Shown here: piece by piece, positions 28,714 through 39,372 of the stretch
Layout: every line of letters starts with the position of its first letter
Numbering within the stretch: position 1 is the stretch's first letter
NCBI RefSeq assembly: GCF_004137795.1
Contig: NZ_NWTM01000001.1
Span: forward strand, 1,167,229 to 1,231,228
Reading direction: 5' to 3'
DNA length: 64,000 nt
Source: Pectobacterium zantedeschiae
GTDB lineage: Bacteria; Pseudomonadota; Gammaproteobacteria; Enterobacterales; Enterobacteriaceae
Notes under the pieces: generated by a model
The model's database searches: none
Seen by the model: the letters and a program-made list of their open reading frames with translations, nothing else
Told to the model about the DNA's origin: nothing
Program-made: the position numbers and the translations under genes

Positions 28714-28890
28714 CTCCCTCTGTCCGCTTTACCTGAGAGTTTACGCAGCAGAGCTGCTTGCCCCTTCGGTGGGTTGCATAGCAACCTCTCTCCAGTTGGC
28801 TTCAATGGAATTCGCAGTTAGGGTAGCCTGAGCGATTATGGGAGTTTGCGCCTTCGGCGGAGCGTTATAATACGCCCTCTCTCCTGCGAG
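28714..28890 (-). ncRNA. Tandem glycine riboswitch
   Basis: On the minus strand, two glycine aptamers in series. Aptamer 1 (about 28812-28890) has GCAGGAGAGAGGGCG, GCCGAAGGCGCAAACTCCC, CGCTCAGGC and closing CTGC. Aptamer 2 (about 28714-28796) has CTGGAGAGAGG, CACCGAAGGGGCAA, AAACTCTCAGGTAAAGCGG and ACAGAG. These are the conserved class motifs in the correct order. It lies 26 bp upstream of the GTG of the TRIC-type gene, so it probably gates that gene's expression in response to glycine. Confidence 0.93.
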
Positions 28891-29082
28891 GTGCGGAGTA
28901 TAACGGTCGATAAGCCTCGTATTCAACTGAATATAAGTGAATCTTATTCTCAGCAGTTTTCATCTGCACGCACCGTTCCTAAAGTCGTCCATCTTCCCAG
29001 TCAGAAAGCACCGCGTCGCCGTGACGCCACATGCCATTTTCTGCTACCATCTGGTCACATTTTTTAGCGAATGGCAGCGAAC

Positions 29083-29889
29083 ATGAAAGTTGTATCTTTT
29101 AATATCAATGGCCTGCGGGCGCGCCCTCATCAGTTGGCCGCCATTATCGAACAACACCAGCCGGATGTGATCGGATTGCAGGAAACGAAAGTCCACGATG
29201 ACATGTTTCCGTTAGAGGATGTTAGCCAGTATGGCTACCACGTTTATTATCACGGACAGAAGGGCCACTACGGCGTTGCGCTACTGTGTAAAGAGCAGCC
29301 TATTGCTGTCCGTCGCGGTTTCCCAACGGATGAAGAGGACGCGCAACGTCGGATTATCATGGCCGACTTCGCCACCGAGCACGGTACGCTTACGGTAGTA
29401 AACGGGTATTTTCCGCAGGGAGAAAGCCGCGACCATCCAGTGAAATTCCCCGCGAAGACACGCTTCTATCAAGATTTGCAAACTTATCTGGAACAACACC
29501 ACAGCGCGACACAGCCGCTGATTGTGATGGGCGATGTCAATATCAGCCCTACCGATCTGGATATCGGGATCGGTGAAGAGAACCGCAAGCGCTGGCTACG
29601 CACCGGTAAATGCTCTTTCTTACCCGAAGAGCGTGAATGGATGGCGCGTTTGCAAGGTTGGGGGCTCATCGACACCTTCCGGGCAGCCAACCCAGAGAAC
29701 AATGATCGTTTCTCGTGGTTTGACTATCGCTCTTCTGGATTTGATGATAACCGCGGTCTGCGTATTGATCTCATTCTCGCCAGTACCTTCCTGGCCGAAC
29801 GCTGTGTCGCCACGGGTATTGATTACGATATCCGAGGAATGGAGAAACCGTCTGACCATGCGCCAATCTGGGCGGAATTTACACTTTAA
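29083..29889 (+). CDS. xthA: Exodeoxyribonuclease III
   Basis: AP endonuclease and 3'-5' exonuclease of base-excision repair. The 268 residues match E. coli XthA in length and motifs: [17 protein letters not shown], catalytic Glu in [23 protein letters not shown], and SDHAPIW with the catalytic His near the C-terminus. ATG at 29083 is preferred to one four codons upstream because the conserved N-terminus starts MKVVSFN. Confidence 0.97.
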   Translation: MKVVSFNINGLRARPHQLAAIIEQHQPDVIGLQETKVHDDMFPLEDVSQYGYHVYYHGQKGHYGVALLCKEQPIAVRRGFPTDEEDAQRRIIMADFATEHGTLTVVNGYFPQGESRDHPVKFPAKTRFYQDLQTYLEQHHSATQPLIVMGDVNISPTDLDIGIGEENRKRWLRTGKCSFLPEEREWMARLQGWGLIDTFRAANPENNDRFSWFDYRSSGFDDNRGLRIDLILASTFLAERCVATGIDYDIRGMEKPSDHAPIWAEFTL

Positions 29890-29912
29890 AAAGAGTGTGC
29901 TGTAAAAATAAC

Positions 29913-29944
29913 ATCACCGCTGTGCGGCAAAACACAGCGGTGAT
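29913..29944. terminator. Hairpin between xthA and ynjH
   Basis: A perfect 12-bp stem ATCACCGCTGTG/CACAGCGGTGAT, loop CGGCAAAA, between convergent genes. The T-tract is poor on the plus strand and AT-rich on the minus strand. Confidence 0.7.
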
Positions 29945-29977
29945 TAAAATTAACAGTCATGTTTTCTTAATTCACAA

Positions 29978-30268
29978 TTACTGCTTAATCAATTGCCATA
30001 TCAGGTTGTTTGTTCCCAGCGTTTGCTTATCTCGCACACATTGCAGAATCACCCCTTCAACCTTTACCACCGCGCCTTCAGAATAATTACGGTTTTCATA
30101 CACACAGCAGCGCAGGCAATTATTGTTTTGCTCACGAACCGTCGTCCCTGCTCCCCAGACTTCCGGTGGAACGGGAACAACAATATCGGTTCCGCCGCGA
30201 TTAGCCTGCGCCAGCGCGGGTAGCACCAGCATCACACTGGCGAAACACAAAGACACTAACGATTTCAT
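29978..30268 (-). CDS. ynjH: YnjH, DUF1496 periplasmic protein
   Basis: A 96-residue protein with a signal peptide ending AQA (about 22 residues). Its DUF1496 core contains [10 protein letters not shown], a [27 protein letters not shown] stretch with four Cys, and NLIWQ. Function unknown; the Cys set suggests periplasmic disulfides. Its ATG overlaps the topB stop by 3-4 bp, so the two are probably co-translated. Confidence 0.88.
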   Translation of the reverse strand: MKSLVSLCFASVMLVLPALAQANRGGTDIVVPVPPEVWGAGTTVREQNNNCLRCCVYENRNYSEGAVVKVEGVILQCVRDKQTLGTNNLIWQLIKQ

Positions 30269-32190
30269 TGATCCTGCTCCTTCGCTTTTTTAGCCTGCGG
30301 CTTCCGCCGCTTTGCGGCACCCGACGGCGGTGCAGAAAGTCCTTTGAATGCCCTTACCGCACCGTTTTGTTTCGCTTGCTGAATCAGTTCTTGTAAGGAG
30401 TTCGTCAGCGGTTGCATAAAATCCTGATAGCGACATTTTTTCTCGCTAATCTGCGTCAACGTGGCTTCCCAATGTGCGGTCATATCAGGGTGCGCCGCGC
30501 TAGCAGGCAGTGAGTGAATTAATGCTCTCCCTGCTTCGCTCGCGTGAATATAGCGTGCTTTCTTAAACAGAAATGTCCGCTTAAACAATAACTCGATGAT
30601 ACCCGCACGCGTCGCTTCAGTGCCTAAACCATCGGTCGCTCGCAGGATTTTCTTTAACTCTTTATCCTGCACAAAACGTGCAATACCCGTCATCGCCGAT
30701 AACAGCGTCGCATCGGTAAAAGGCCGGGGCGGCTGAGTTTGACGCTCAACAACCTCACCACGTTCACACAGTAACTCATCACCCTTTGCTACCACGGGCA
30801 ATGGCATACCTTCGTCTTCTTCGTCCCGTTCTTTGCCGCCAAGCAACGTTCGCCAACCCGCCTCGGCCAAGAATCGCGCTTTGGCAATAAATTTACCGCC
30901 CGCAATATCCAATTCAATAACACATTTGCGAAACACGGCGTCCGGGCAGAACTGCATGATGTACTGTCGCGCGACTAAACCATATACCTTGCGTTCATTC
31001 TCCGTCAGCGAGGCACTGGCACTACGCGCAGTGGGAATAATCGCGTGGTGAGCATCAACCTTGCCATCGTCCCAACAACGGTTGCGCCGATCGATATCCA
31101 TAACCGGCTGTGGCAAGAGGTCTGGCTGGTGTACTGAGATCGCATTCAAGACGGCATGACGTCCGGCAAAATGTTCTTCTGGCAGATAGCGGCTGTCAGA
31201 ACGCGGGTACGTAATCAGTTTGTGGGTTTCATACAGTTTCTGACACACGTCCAGTACCTGCTGCGCGCTAAGCCCGAAACGCTTCGCGGCTTCAATCTGT
31301 AGCGTCGAGAGCGAATAAGGCAGCGGCGCGGTTTCAGATTCCCGCTTATCATTATAGCTGGTGACGAACGCAGGCTGACCTTCGATCCGTTTGACGACAT
31401 GATCTGCTAGAGAACGGTGCAGTAAGCGCCCTTCTTCATCCTGATAAGGTTCGCATGACTCGCTGGGCTGCCAAATAGCGACGAAGCGTTCATCGGCTGG
31501 CGTCACGATATGAGCTTTAACTTCAAAGTAATCTTTGGAAACGAAATTTTCTATCTCTTCATCTCGTCGCACCACTAGCCCCAGCACTGGCGTTTGCACA
31601 CGGCCAACCGACAGCACGCCGTCATAACCGGCATTACGCCCTAATATCGTATAGGCACGGGTCATGTTAATGCCATAGAGCCAATCGGCACGAGAACGTG
31701 CCAAAGCCGAAACACATAAAGGAATGAACTCTCTGTTCTCTCGCAGACGAGAAACAGCACGCTCTACCGCCTGCGGATTGAGATCGTTGATCAAGCAACG
31801 ACGTACCTGCTGGCGTTTCTCTTCCGACAGGGAAAGATATTCCAGTACTTCATCGACCAGCAGCTGTCCTTCACGATCGGGGTCTCCCGCATGAATGACT
31901 TCGCTGGCATCATTCAGGAGTTTTTTTATCGCATTCAACTGCTTGCTGACAGAGGGGCGCGGTTGTAACAACCATTTTTGAGGAATGATAGGTAGGTCGG
32001 CGAGAGACCAGCGGGCGTAGCGCGCATCATAAACATCCGGCTGTGCCTGCTCCAATAAGTGCCCAACGCACCACGTCACGACATCATGTTGACCGCAGGC
32101 AATAAAGCCATCACCGCGTCGATGTGGTTTGGGTAATACGTCTGCAATCGCCCGTGCAAGACTGGGCTTTTCGGCAATAAAAAGTCGCAT
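30265..32190 (-). CDS. topB: DNA topoisomerase III
   Basis: Type IA topoisomerase that decatenates replication intermediates, acting with RecQ. The 641 residues have an N-terminal TOPRIM domain ([17 protein letters not shown], then [14 protein letters not shown] with the metal-binding acidic residues). Catalytic Tyr328 lies in [12 protein letters not shown], the same position as in E. coli. The tail is basic ([15 protein letters not shown]). ynjH follows with an overlapping start. Confidence 0.96.
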   Translation of the reverse strand: MRLFIAEKPSLARAIADVLPKPHRRGDGFIACGQHDVVTWCVGHLLEQAQPDVYDARYARWSLADLPIIPQKWLLQPRPSVSKQLNAIKKLLNDASEVIHAGDPDREGQLLVDEVLEYLSLSEEKRQQVRRCLINDLNPQAVERAVSRLRENREFIPLCVSALARSRADWLYGINMTRAYTILGRNAGYDGVLSVGRVQTPVLGLVVRRDEEIENFVSKDYFEVKAHIVTPADERFVAIWQPSESCEPYQDEEGRLLHRSLADHVVKRIEGQPAFVTSYNDKRESETAPLPYSLSTLQIEAAKRFGLSAQQVLDVCQKLYETHKLITYPRSDSRYLPEEHFAGRHAVLNAISVHQPDLLPQPVMDIDRRNRCWDDGKVDAHHAIIPTARSASASLTENERKVYGLVARQYIMQFCPDAVFRKCVIELDIAGGKFIAKARFLAEAGWRTLLGGKERDEEDEGMPLPVVAKGDELLCERGEVVERQTQPPRPFTDATLLSAMTGIARFVQDKELKKILRATDGLGTEATRAGIIELLFKRTFLFKKARYIHASEAGRALIHSLPASAAHPDMTAHWEATLTQISEKKCRYQDFMQPLTNSLQELIQQAKQNGAVRAFKGLSAPPSGAAKRRKPQAKKAKEQDQ

Positions 32191-32286
32191 TATTCACCAT
32201 CAAGCAGACTGGGCATTTCCCGCATAACTCGCGGGAAAGCACACTGTAAAACGGGTAGAAAATCGATATTATTCAAAAGATGACGA

Positions 32287-32838
32287 TCAGAAGTAGTGAA
32301 CAAACGCGTCAGTATCAAGCGGCGTAACCGTGGTTGATGCTTTCAGTTGCGGTGTCCCAAGATAGAGGAAACCGACAATTTCATCCTGTTCACGACAGTT
32401 GAACGCTTCACGAACCAGGGCGTTATGCGTCCAGGCACCACTGCGCCAAATGCCATTAAAGCCCTGCGCCAATGCCGCCATCTGCATCGCCTGAACCGCA
32501 CAGCCTGCGGAGACAATTTGCTCCCAGAGCGGGACTTTCGGGCTGTCTTCACAATGCGCAACAACGGTGATAATCAGCGGCGCACGGTAAGGAGCCTGGC
32601 GTGCTTTATCGATGCCAGAGTCGTCCAGCCCTTCTTGCTGTGCAGCACGGGTAAGCAATGAACTAAAACGATCCAGACCCTCATTTTCGATCATAAAAAA
32701 GCGCCACGGTTGCATCGCACCATGATCCGGCGCACGCATACCGGCGTGGATAATGTTATTCAATGCGTCACCTGTCGGTGCTGGCGCGGTCAGGCGCGAG
32801 GCCGAACGACGATTCAATAGCAATTCAAGAGCATCCAT
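32287..32838 (-). CDS. ydjA: Nitroreductase family protein YdjA
   Basis: Compact FMN-dependent NAD(P)H nitroreductase-like protein, 183 residues, native substrate unknown. Family features: [12 protein letters not shown] for FMN phosphate binding, [17 protein letters not shown], and [14 protein letters not shown] near the C-terminus. ATG at 32838 is preferred over an upstream alternative, giving [16 protein letters not shown] as in E. coli. It neighbours topB directly; selD, which separates them in E. coli, is absent. Confidence 0.93.
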   Translation of the reverse strand: MDALELLLNRRSASRLTAPAPTGDALNNIIHAGMRAPDHGAMQPWRFFMIENEGLDRFSSLLTRAAQQEGLDDSGIDKARQAPYRAPLIITVVAHCEDSPKVPLWEQIVSAGCAVQAMQMAALAQGFNGIWRSGAWTHNALVREAFNCREQDEIVGFLYLGTPQLKASTTVTPLDTDAFVHYF

Positions 32839-32874
32839 CGCACATCTCCTGTCTGGCAATATAATTTCTGCGAT

Positions 32875-32904
32875 ACCACCGATTTCTCTGGAAGAAACCG
32901 TGGT
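32875..32904. other. Inverted repeat upstream of sppA
   Basis: ACCACCGATTTCT pairs with AGAAACCGTGGT (12 bp, one bulge) around CTGGA. It lies between the divergent ydjA and sppA starts and could be an operator or an mRNA hairpin. No known regulator recognised. Confidence 0.35.
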
Positions 32905-33106
32905 ACGGCAACGTTGCGCGCCACGTTAGCACAAGTAGAAGTTTTGTTACAAGATAACCCCGACAGCGCACGCTACCACGGTGATTTAATGCTGACTTTT
33001 TACTATCCGCTCATTAGGATACTATCACTCCTTGTGCTTCACCACTTGCCAGAGGGCGGGTTGAAGGACGTAGGGCACACGCTGTTTACCCGTTCATGGA
33101 GATATC

Positions 33107-34957
33107 ATGCGCACATTGTGGCGAATTTTTAGCGGATTTTTTAAGTGGACATGGCGTCTGCTTAATTTTGTCAGAGAATTTATTCTCAATATTTTCCTTA
33201 TTGCACTGATTTTAGCTGGCATTGGGATCTACTCACAGGTAAAAACAACGCCAGAAGAGGCCACGAAAGGGGCACTGCTGGTCGATCTGACGGGTGTGGT
33301 GGTTGATCAACCGACCGTCAACAATAAGCTTCGTCAATTAGGGCGAGAATTCTTCGGCGCATCGAATAACCGCCGTCAGGAAAATTCACTGTTTGATATC
33401 GTCGATACCATTCGTCAGGCAAAAGGCGACGACAATATTACCGGAATGGTACTGGATCTCAGCGATTTTACCGGTGCCGATCAGCCGTCTCTACAATATA
33501 TTGGCAAGGCGCTGCGCGAATTTCGCGATAGTGGTAAACCCATTTATGCCGTTGGTGACAGCTACAACCAGTCTCAATACTATTTGGCAAGTTTCGCCAA
33601 TACGGTGTCATTGACGCCACAAGGCAGTGTTGATCTGCACGGTTTCGCGACCAACAACCTCTACTTCAAATCCATGCTCGACAAGCTGAAAGTGACCACC
33701 AATATCTTCCGTGTGGGAACCTATAAATCAGCCGTTGAGCCGTATCTGCGTGACGATATGTCACCTGCTGCGCGTGATGCCGATGGCCGCTGGATCAACG
33801 CCCTGTGGCAGCAATATTTAAATACGGTTTCCGCCAATCGTCAGATTACACCTCAGCAACTTTTCCCTGGCGCAGCCAGTATTATTACGGGCTTACAAGC
33901 TGTTCAGGGTGATACCGCACGCTATGCGTTGGATAATAAGCTGGTCGATGAAGTGGCATCACGTTCTGTGACCGAACAATCGCTGGTGAAAACGTTCGGC
34001 TGGAATAGCCAGAAGAACAACTTTAATTTCATTAGCATCTACGACTATGTCGTCAAACCACCGGTGCAAAATAACAACCAGATCGCGGTTGTCTTTGCCA
34101 ATGGCGCCATCATTGACGGGCCTGAAACGCCGGGAATGGTCGGTGGTGATACCACGGCGGCACAAATTCGTGCCGCACGCCTCGATCCTAAAGTCAAAGC
34201 GCTGGTGCTGCGCGTTAATAGTCCAGGCGGTAGCGTTACGGCATCGGAACTGATTCGCTCAGAACTGATGGCGCTCCGTCTGGCAGGTAAACCGATCGTG
34301 GTCTCCATGGGCGGTATGGCGGCATCGGGTGGCTATTGGATCTCAACGCCAGCGAACGCGATCATCTCCAGCGCCAGTACGTTAACAGGCTCTATCGGTA
34401 TTTTCGGCGTGATTACCACGTTCGAAGATTCGCTGGAAAGCCTTGGCGTCCATACGGATGGCGTAGCCACCTCTCCGCTGGCCGATCTGTCGATCACGAA
34501 ATCACTGCCACCTGAATTCTCACAGATGATGCAGTTGAGTATCGAACGCGGTTATAAGAACTTCATCGATATCGTGGCACAGGCACGTAAGAAAACTCCG
34601 GAACAAATCGATCAGATCGCGCAAGGGCACGTCTGGGTCGGTAGTGATGCGAAAGAAAATGGTCTGGTCGATCAGATTGGTGATTTTGATGATGCTGTGA
34701 AGAAAGCCGCTGAACTGGCTAAACTGGGGCAATATCAATTGAACTGGTATGCCGAACAGCCTGGCCTGCTCGATACGATGCTGAATCAGGTGAACGCTTC
34801 TGTTTACGCCCTGCTGCCCGTTGCCGTTCAGTCCATGCTGCCAGCACCGGTCGCACAGTTGGCAGAAGTTGTGCGCTCACAGCCGTCCATCATGAATAAC
34901 CTGAACGACCCGCAGAACCGATACGCATTTTGTCTCAACTGCGGAGACGTCCGGTAA
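33107..34957 (+). CDS. sppA: Signal peptide peptidase SppA (protease IV)
   Basis: Inner-membrane Ser/Lys protease that degrades cleaved signal peptides. The 616 residues have one N-terminal membrane segment (about 24-43) and the tandem-repeat architecture of the 67-kDa form. General base Lys207 lies in VGTYKSAVEP and nucleophile Ser407 in MGGMAASGGYWIS, close to E. coli Lys209 and Ser409. Starts MRTLWRIFSGFFKWTWRLLNFVRE behind GGAGA. ansA follows after an ERIC-type repeat. Confidence 0.96.
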   Translation: MRTLWRIFSGFFKWTWRLLNFVREFILNIFLIALILAGIGIYSQVKTTPEEATKGALLVDLTGVVVDQPTVNNKLRQLGREFFGASNNRRQENSLFDIVDTIRQAKGDDNITGMVLDLSDFTGADQPSLQYIGKALREFRDSGKPIYAVGDSYNQSQYYLASFANTVSLTPQGSVDLHGFATNNLYFKSMLDKLKVTTNIFRVGTYKSAVEPYLRDDMSPAARDADGRWINALWQQYLNTVSANRQITPQQLFPGAASIITGLQAVQGDTARYALDNKLVDEVASRSVTEQSLVKTFGWNSQKNNFNFISIYDYVVKPPVQNNNQIAVVFANGAIIDGPETPGMVGGDTTAAQIRAARLDPKVKALVLRVNSPGGSVTASELIRSELMALRLAGKPIVVSMGGMAASGGYWISTPANAIISSASTLTGSIGIFGVITTFEDSLESLGVHTDGVATSPLADLSITKSLPPEFSQMMQLSIERGYKNFIDIVAQARKKTPEQIDQIAQGHVWVGSDAKENGLVDQIGDFDDAVKKAAELAKLGQYQLNWYAEQPGLLDTMLNQVNASVYALLPVAVQSMLPAPVAQLAEVVRSQPSIMNNLNDPQNRYAFCLNCGDVR

Positions 34958-34978
34958 GATTCGTATAGGCTGTTCATA

Positions 34979-35246
34979 TGTACCCTAAATAATTCGAGTT
35001 GCGTGACAAAACGCTAGCGTTTTGAACAACGCCAAAGCATTGACCTTTAGGGAAAGGCCCGTTTATGGGCCTTGTAACGCGGCAACCGAGCGGCTCCCCA
35101 GGAGTTTACACAAGTAAGAAACTGGGTGAGTAAGGACAAATTGGTTTAACCAATTTGACCGCCGCTGGCGGCGGACCTTCAGGGCGAGGCTCAGAGTGGG
35201 CCGAGTATTGCCAACGCACAAGCAACTTGAAGTATGTCGAGGATAG
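34979..35246. repeat. ERIC-type repeat, copy C (composite, 268 bp)
   Basis: Left end TACCCTAAATAATTCGAGTT and right end AACTTGAAGTATGTCGAGGATA. It contains the classical ERIC centre (CTCCCCAGGAGTTTACACAAG then ACTGGGTGAG) and also two copies of the variant centre seen in A, B and D. One copy has AAAACGCTAGCGTTTT, the other AAATTGGTTTAACCAATTT. About twice the usual length, so it looks like two elements fused or nested. Confidence 0.8.
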
Positions 35247-35330
35247 CCCGGTAATAGCCATTGCTTATGATGATATTATCGGGCTGTTTTTCCCTCTATA
35301 ATTCTCGGTTTAATCCTGACTCACACCACC

Positions 35331-36350
35331 ATGCAAAAGAAATCCATTTACGTCGCCTATACGGGTGGCACTATCGGCATGCAGCGTTCTGCCAATGGCT
35401 ATGTACCGGTATCCGGCCATTTACAGCAGCAATTGGCAAAAATGCCCGAGTTCCACCGTGAAGAGATGCCTTCGTTCACGATTCATGAATATGACCCGCT
35501 GATCGATTCGTCTGACATGACGCCAGCGGATTGGCAATCCATCGCAGACGATATTCAAACTCACTACGATGATTACGACGGCTTCGTGATTCTGCATGGC
35601 ACTGACACAATGGCATTCACCGCATCTGCGCTCTCGTTTATGCTGGAAAATCTTGCCAAGCCCGTTATCGTGACTGGGTCACAAATTCCGCTAGCGGAAT
35701 TACGTTCGGACGGCCAAACAAATCTGCTGAACGCGCTATACGTCGCCGCTAATCATCCGATTAACGAAGTCGCCCTCTTCTTTAATAACAAACTGTTACG
35801 CGGCAACCGCACCACCAAAGCTCATGCAGATGGTTTTGATGCTTTTGCGTCCCCCAACTATCCGCCGCTGCTAGAAGCAGGTATTCATATTCGTCGGCTG
35901 GCACCTACCGTAGAATGCAGCAACTGTCCGCTACTGAAAGTCCATCACATTACGCCGCAGCCTATTGGGGTGATAACGATTTATCCCGGCATTTCTGCCG
36001 ATGTCATCAGCAATTTCCTCCGGCAGCCAGTGAAGGCGCTTATCTTGCGTTCCTACGGCGTTGGTAACGCGCCGCAAAGCCCAGGTCTGCTGCACGAACT
36101 ACGTGAAGCCTCCGCGCGCGGCATTGTGGTCGTCAACCTGACCCAGTGTATTTCAGGGCGTGTGAATATGGGCGGCTATGCGACAGGCAATGCGCTGGCG
36201 CATGCAGGGGTTATTAGCGGTTTTGACATGACCGTTGAGGCAGCATTGACCAAACTGCATTACTTATTGAGCCAGCAAGACTTAAGCGCCGATGAAATTC
36301 GCCATTTGATGCAGCAGAACCTGCATGGGGAATTGAGCGATAAAGATTGA
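35331..36350 (+). CDS. ansA: L-asparaginase I (cytoplasmic)
   Basis: Hydrolyses asparagine to aspartate and ammonia. The 339 residues lack a signal peptide, which fits the cytoplasmic isozyme. Catalytic motifs: YTGGTIGM with Thr14, and HGTDTMAF with Thr91 and Asp92, the same numbers as in E. coli AnsA. The allosteric-site region AYERG-type Thr is not clearly identified. Nineteen bp separate it from pncA, so an ansA-pncA operon is likely, as in E. coli. Confidence 0.96.
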   Translation: MQKKSIYVAYTGGTIGMQRSANGYVPVSGHLQQQLAKMPEFHREEMPSFTIHEYDPLIDSSDMTPADWQSIADDIQTHYDDYDGFVILHGTDTMAFTASALSFMLENLAKPVIVTGSQIPLAELRSDGQTNLLNALYVAANHPINEVALFFNNKLLRGNRTTKAHADGFDAFASPNYPPLLEAGIHIRRLAPTVECSNCPLLKVHHITPQPIGVITIYPGISADVISNFLRQPVKALILRSYGVGNAPQSPGLLHELREASARGIVVVNLTQCISGRVNMGGYATGNALAHAGVISGFDMTVEAALTKLHYLLSQQDLSADEIRHLMQQNLHGELSDKD

Positions 36351-36369
36351 GTCAATCACGGGGTAGATA

Positions 36370-37017
36370 ATGAAAAAAGCCTTGCTATTAGTTGATCTGC
36401 AAAATGATTTTTGTCCCGGCGGTGCCTTGGCCGTTAACGAAGGTGACCGCGTCATTGCGGTTGCCAACCGTGCTATTGAAGCCTGCATGGACGCGGGTGT
36501 TACCGTGATCGCCAGTCAGGATTGGCATCCCGAAAATCACGGCTGCTTTGCTATAAATGCGAATACCAAGGTCGGAGAAATCGGCGAACTAAACGGATGG
36601 CCGCAGATCTGGTGGCCGATTCACTGCGTGCAGGGAACGACAGGCGCTGATTTTCATCCGGCGCTTAATCAGTCAGCTATTCAGTGGATCGTACAAAAAG
36701 GGACTCAGCCGGAGATCGATAGCTATAGCGCTTTTTTCGATAATGGGCATCGGGTTAAAACCGAATTGGATGACTGGCTACACGCCAATCACATCACCCA
36801 TTTGACTATTCTGGGACTGGCGACAGATTATTGCGTCAAGTTCAGCGTGTGGGATGCTATTGCTCTGGGTTATCACACCGAAGTATTGGTGGACGGCTGC
36901 CGCGGCCTGAATCTTTCGCCCGATGACGGCGAATCCGCATTACGGGAGATGGCACAGCGTGGAGCAACGCTTACGGATATGGCGCAATTTCTTACCACGC
37001 TGTCGTCTATCCGCTAA
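36370..37017 (+). CDS. pncA: Nicotinamidase
   Basis: Converts nicotinamide to nicotinate in NAD salvage; also activates pyrazinamide in bacteria. The 215 residues carry the Asp9-Lys110-Cys155 triad (LLVDLQNDF, IVQKGT, TDYCVKFS) and metal ligands Asp51, His53 and His85 (SQDWHPENH, WPIHCVQGT). Cotranscribed with ansA. Confidence 0.96.
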   Translation: MKKALLLVDLQNDFCPGGALAVNEGDRVIAVANRAIEACMDAGVTVIASQDWHPENHGCFAINANTKVGEIGELNGWPQIWWPIHCVQGTTGADFHPALNQSAIQWIVQKGTQPEIDSYSAFFDNGHRVKTELDDWLHANHITHLTILGLATDYCVKFSVWDAIALGYHTEVLVDGCRGLNLSPDDGESALREMAQRGATLTDMAQFLTTLSSIR

Positions 37018-37040
37018 CCTCACTCATAGCCGAAAATAGC

Positions 37041-37060
37041 GGCAGCCGATTAAGGCTGCC
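37041..37060 (+). terminator. Hairpin after pncA
   Basis: GGCAGCC/GGCTGCC stem (7 bp, loop GATTAA) between convergent pncA and yeaC, lacking a T run. May end one or both transcripts. Confidence 0.4.
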
Positions 37061-37104
37061 AGCTCACAGATTGCACATCAGGTTTGAATGTAACGAGAGG
37101 ACAA

Positions 37105-37377
37105 CTAGGGTTTAAGAGTAATAATCGCATCAGAACCGTTAAACTGGCGCTTCAGCTCCTGCTTGCTCTTCATCACGATTTCGCCATTGGTGCCAATCGT
37201 CATGTGCTCAGCCTGTTCGTTATGGCGAGCCTGCCACATCATCACCATTTGCAGACAGTTTTCTTTCTGTTCTGTCGTCAATGCGACACCGTCTGGCCAT
37301 TTTCCCAACTCTACCGCAGTGACTAGCCGCTGGTAGATTTCTGGCGTCATGACGTCAATCAGATCATTGAGTTCCAT
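37105..37377 (-). CDS. yeaC: YeaC, DUF1315 protein
   Basis: Small cytoplasmic protein of 90 residues, function unknown. Family signature: DLIDVMTPEIYQRLVTAVELG, KWPDGVALTTEQKENCLQMVMMWQARHN. Nearly the same as E. coli YeaC in length and N-terminal two thirds. It lies between pncA and msrB, 131 bp downstream of msrB on the same strand. Confidence 0.93.
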   Translation of the reverse strand: MELNDLIDVMTPEIYQRLVTAVELGKWPDGVALTTEQKENCLQMVMMWQARHNEQAEHMTIGTNGEIVMKSKQELKRQFNGSDAIITLKP

Positions 37378-37508
37378 ATCCGGTTTCTGCTCCGAGAAAG
37401 GTCAGATTTATTATTACTGGATTTCTGTTGCTGACAGCGCGCACATTAGCTGAATCGTTTAAAGCTAGATATCATCAGCCTGTCACTGGCATATCTACCG
37501 CAGACAGA

Positions 37509-37928
37509 TTACCCGTCAACGCGTTCGCCATCAACATCGTCGATAAAGCTCAGCGAAGCTGAATTCACGCAATAGCGTTCGCCAGTGGTTTTCGGGCCAT
37601 CAGGGAAAACGTGTCCCAGATGCGCATCGCACTGCCCGCAGCGGATCTCAATACGGCGCATATTGTGTGAATCATCTTCCAAATAGCGAATCGCCTCTGA
37701 GGAAACAGGCTGATCGAAGCTCGGCCAGCCACAGCCGGAATCATATTTGCTGTCAGAATAAAACAGCGGAGCCTGACAGCACAGGCAGTGATAAGCGCCA
37801 GTGCGCTTGTTATGCAGCAGTTTGCCTGAAAACGCAGGCTCCGTACCGCGTTGCTGGGTGACATAGCGCTGCATCTCTGTCAATTCAGTATTGTCGGCCG
37901 GGGTACGCGAAGCAGAGTCGTTAGTCAT
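37509..37928 (-). CDS. msrB: Peptide-methionine (R)-S-oxide reductase
   Basis: Repairs methionine-R-sulfoxide in proteins. The 139 residues have the zinc cysteines C48, C51, C97 and C100 (CLCC and CGQC motifs) and the catalytic Cys120 in [11 protein letters not shown]. Divergent from gapA, as in E. coli. Confidence 0.96.
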   Translation of the reverse strand: MTNDSASRTPADNTELTEMQRYVTQQRGTEPAFSGKLLHNKRTGAYHCLCCQAPLFYSDSKYDSGCGWPSFDQPVSSEAIRYLEDDSHNMRRIEIRCGQCDAHLGHVFPDGPKTTGERYCVNSASLSFIDDVDGERVDG

Positions 37929-38045
37929 GGAAGTCTCACAGCGGGTGTTATTAATTCAATTAATCATTGATTATAACAAAAAATTAACAACCTGACAGAC
38001 TGTTCTGACCTAATATTAGGAATGTTATTAGCATGAATATTTAAT

Positions 38046-38061
38046 TGTGACACGCATCACA
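38046..38061. promoter_or_regulatory. Predicted CRP site between msrB and gapA
   Basis: TGTGACACGCATCACA has the full CRP core TGTGA-N6-TCACA. It lies in the 343-bp msrB-gapA region, 211 bp before gapA and 118 bp before msrB. gapA has several promoters, some CRP-responsive, in E. coli. The rest of the interval is AT-rich and shows no gene. Confidence 0.6.
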
Positions 38062-38259
38062 TATTGAGATAACACAGGCTTTATATGATGCATTCCGCCC
38101 TCATATCAGTCTTAGATGTTACTTAGTTACAGGGTCGAGCGGTTTTCGCACAAAGTTTGGTCATAGGTTTGACTTACAGCAACTATTGACACGATTCCGC
38201 TTGACGCTCAGCAAGGTTTTTGTAATTTTACAACCAACCTTTTATTCACAAACCAATAG

Positions 38260-39267
<1,008 letters not shown>

Positions 39268-39287
39268 GCGTCAGCGATGATTCTGTG

Positions 39288-39318
39288 AAAAAAGGGCGAC
39301 GTAATGTCGCCCTTTTTT
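39288..39318 (+). terminator. gapA terminator
   Basis: AAAAAAGGGCGAC (39288-39300) pairs with GTCGCCCTTTTTT (39306-39318), loop GTAAT: a 13-bp perfect stem with T run. An ATG inside the loop region opens an apparent upstream extension of yeaD that should be ignored. Confidence 0.93.
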
Positions 39319-39372
39319 ATTGTTTATTGCAGATTTCTTTTACAACGAAAAACAATCAAAAAAGGCACTATC

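Noticed and set aside
28689-28805. N-terminal extension of the TRIC-type gene to an ATG at 28805
   Set aside because: This DNA is the second glycine aptamer; its translation has no family match, and GTG at 28688 has a proper RBS.
32914-33132. 72-codon ORF upstream of sppA
   Set aside because: Overlaps the sppA start out of frame and has no recognisable features.
39304-39372. N-terminal extension of yeaD to ATG at 39304
   Set aside because: It begins inside the gapA terminator stem-loop; the conserved protein starts at 39373.
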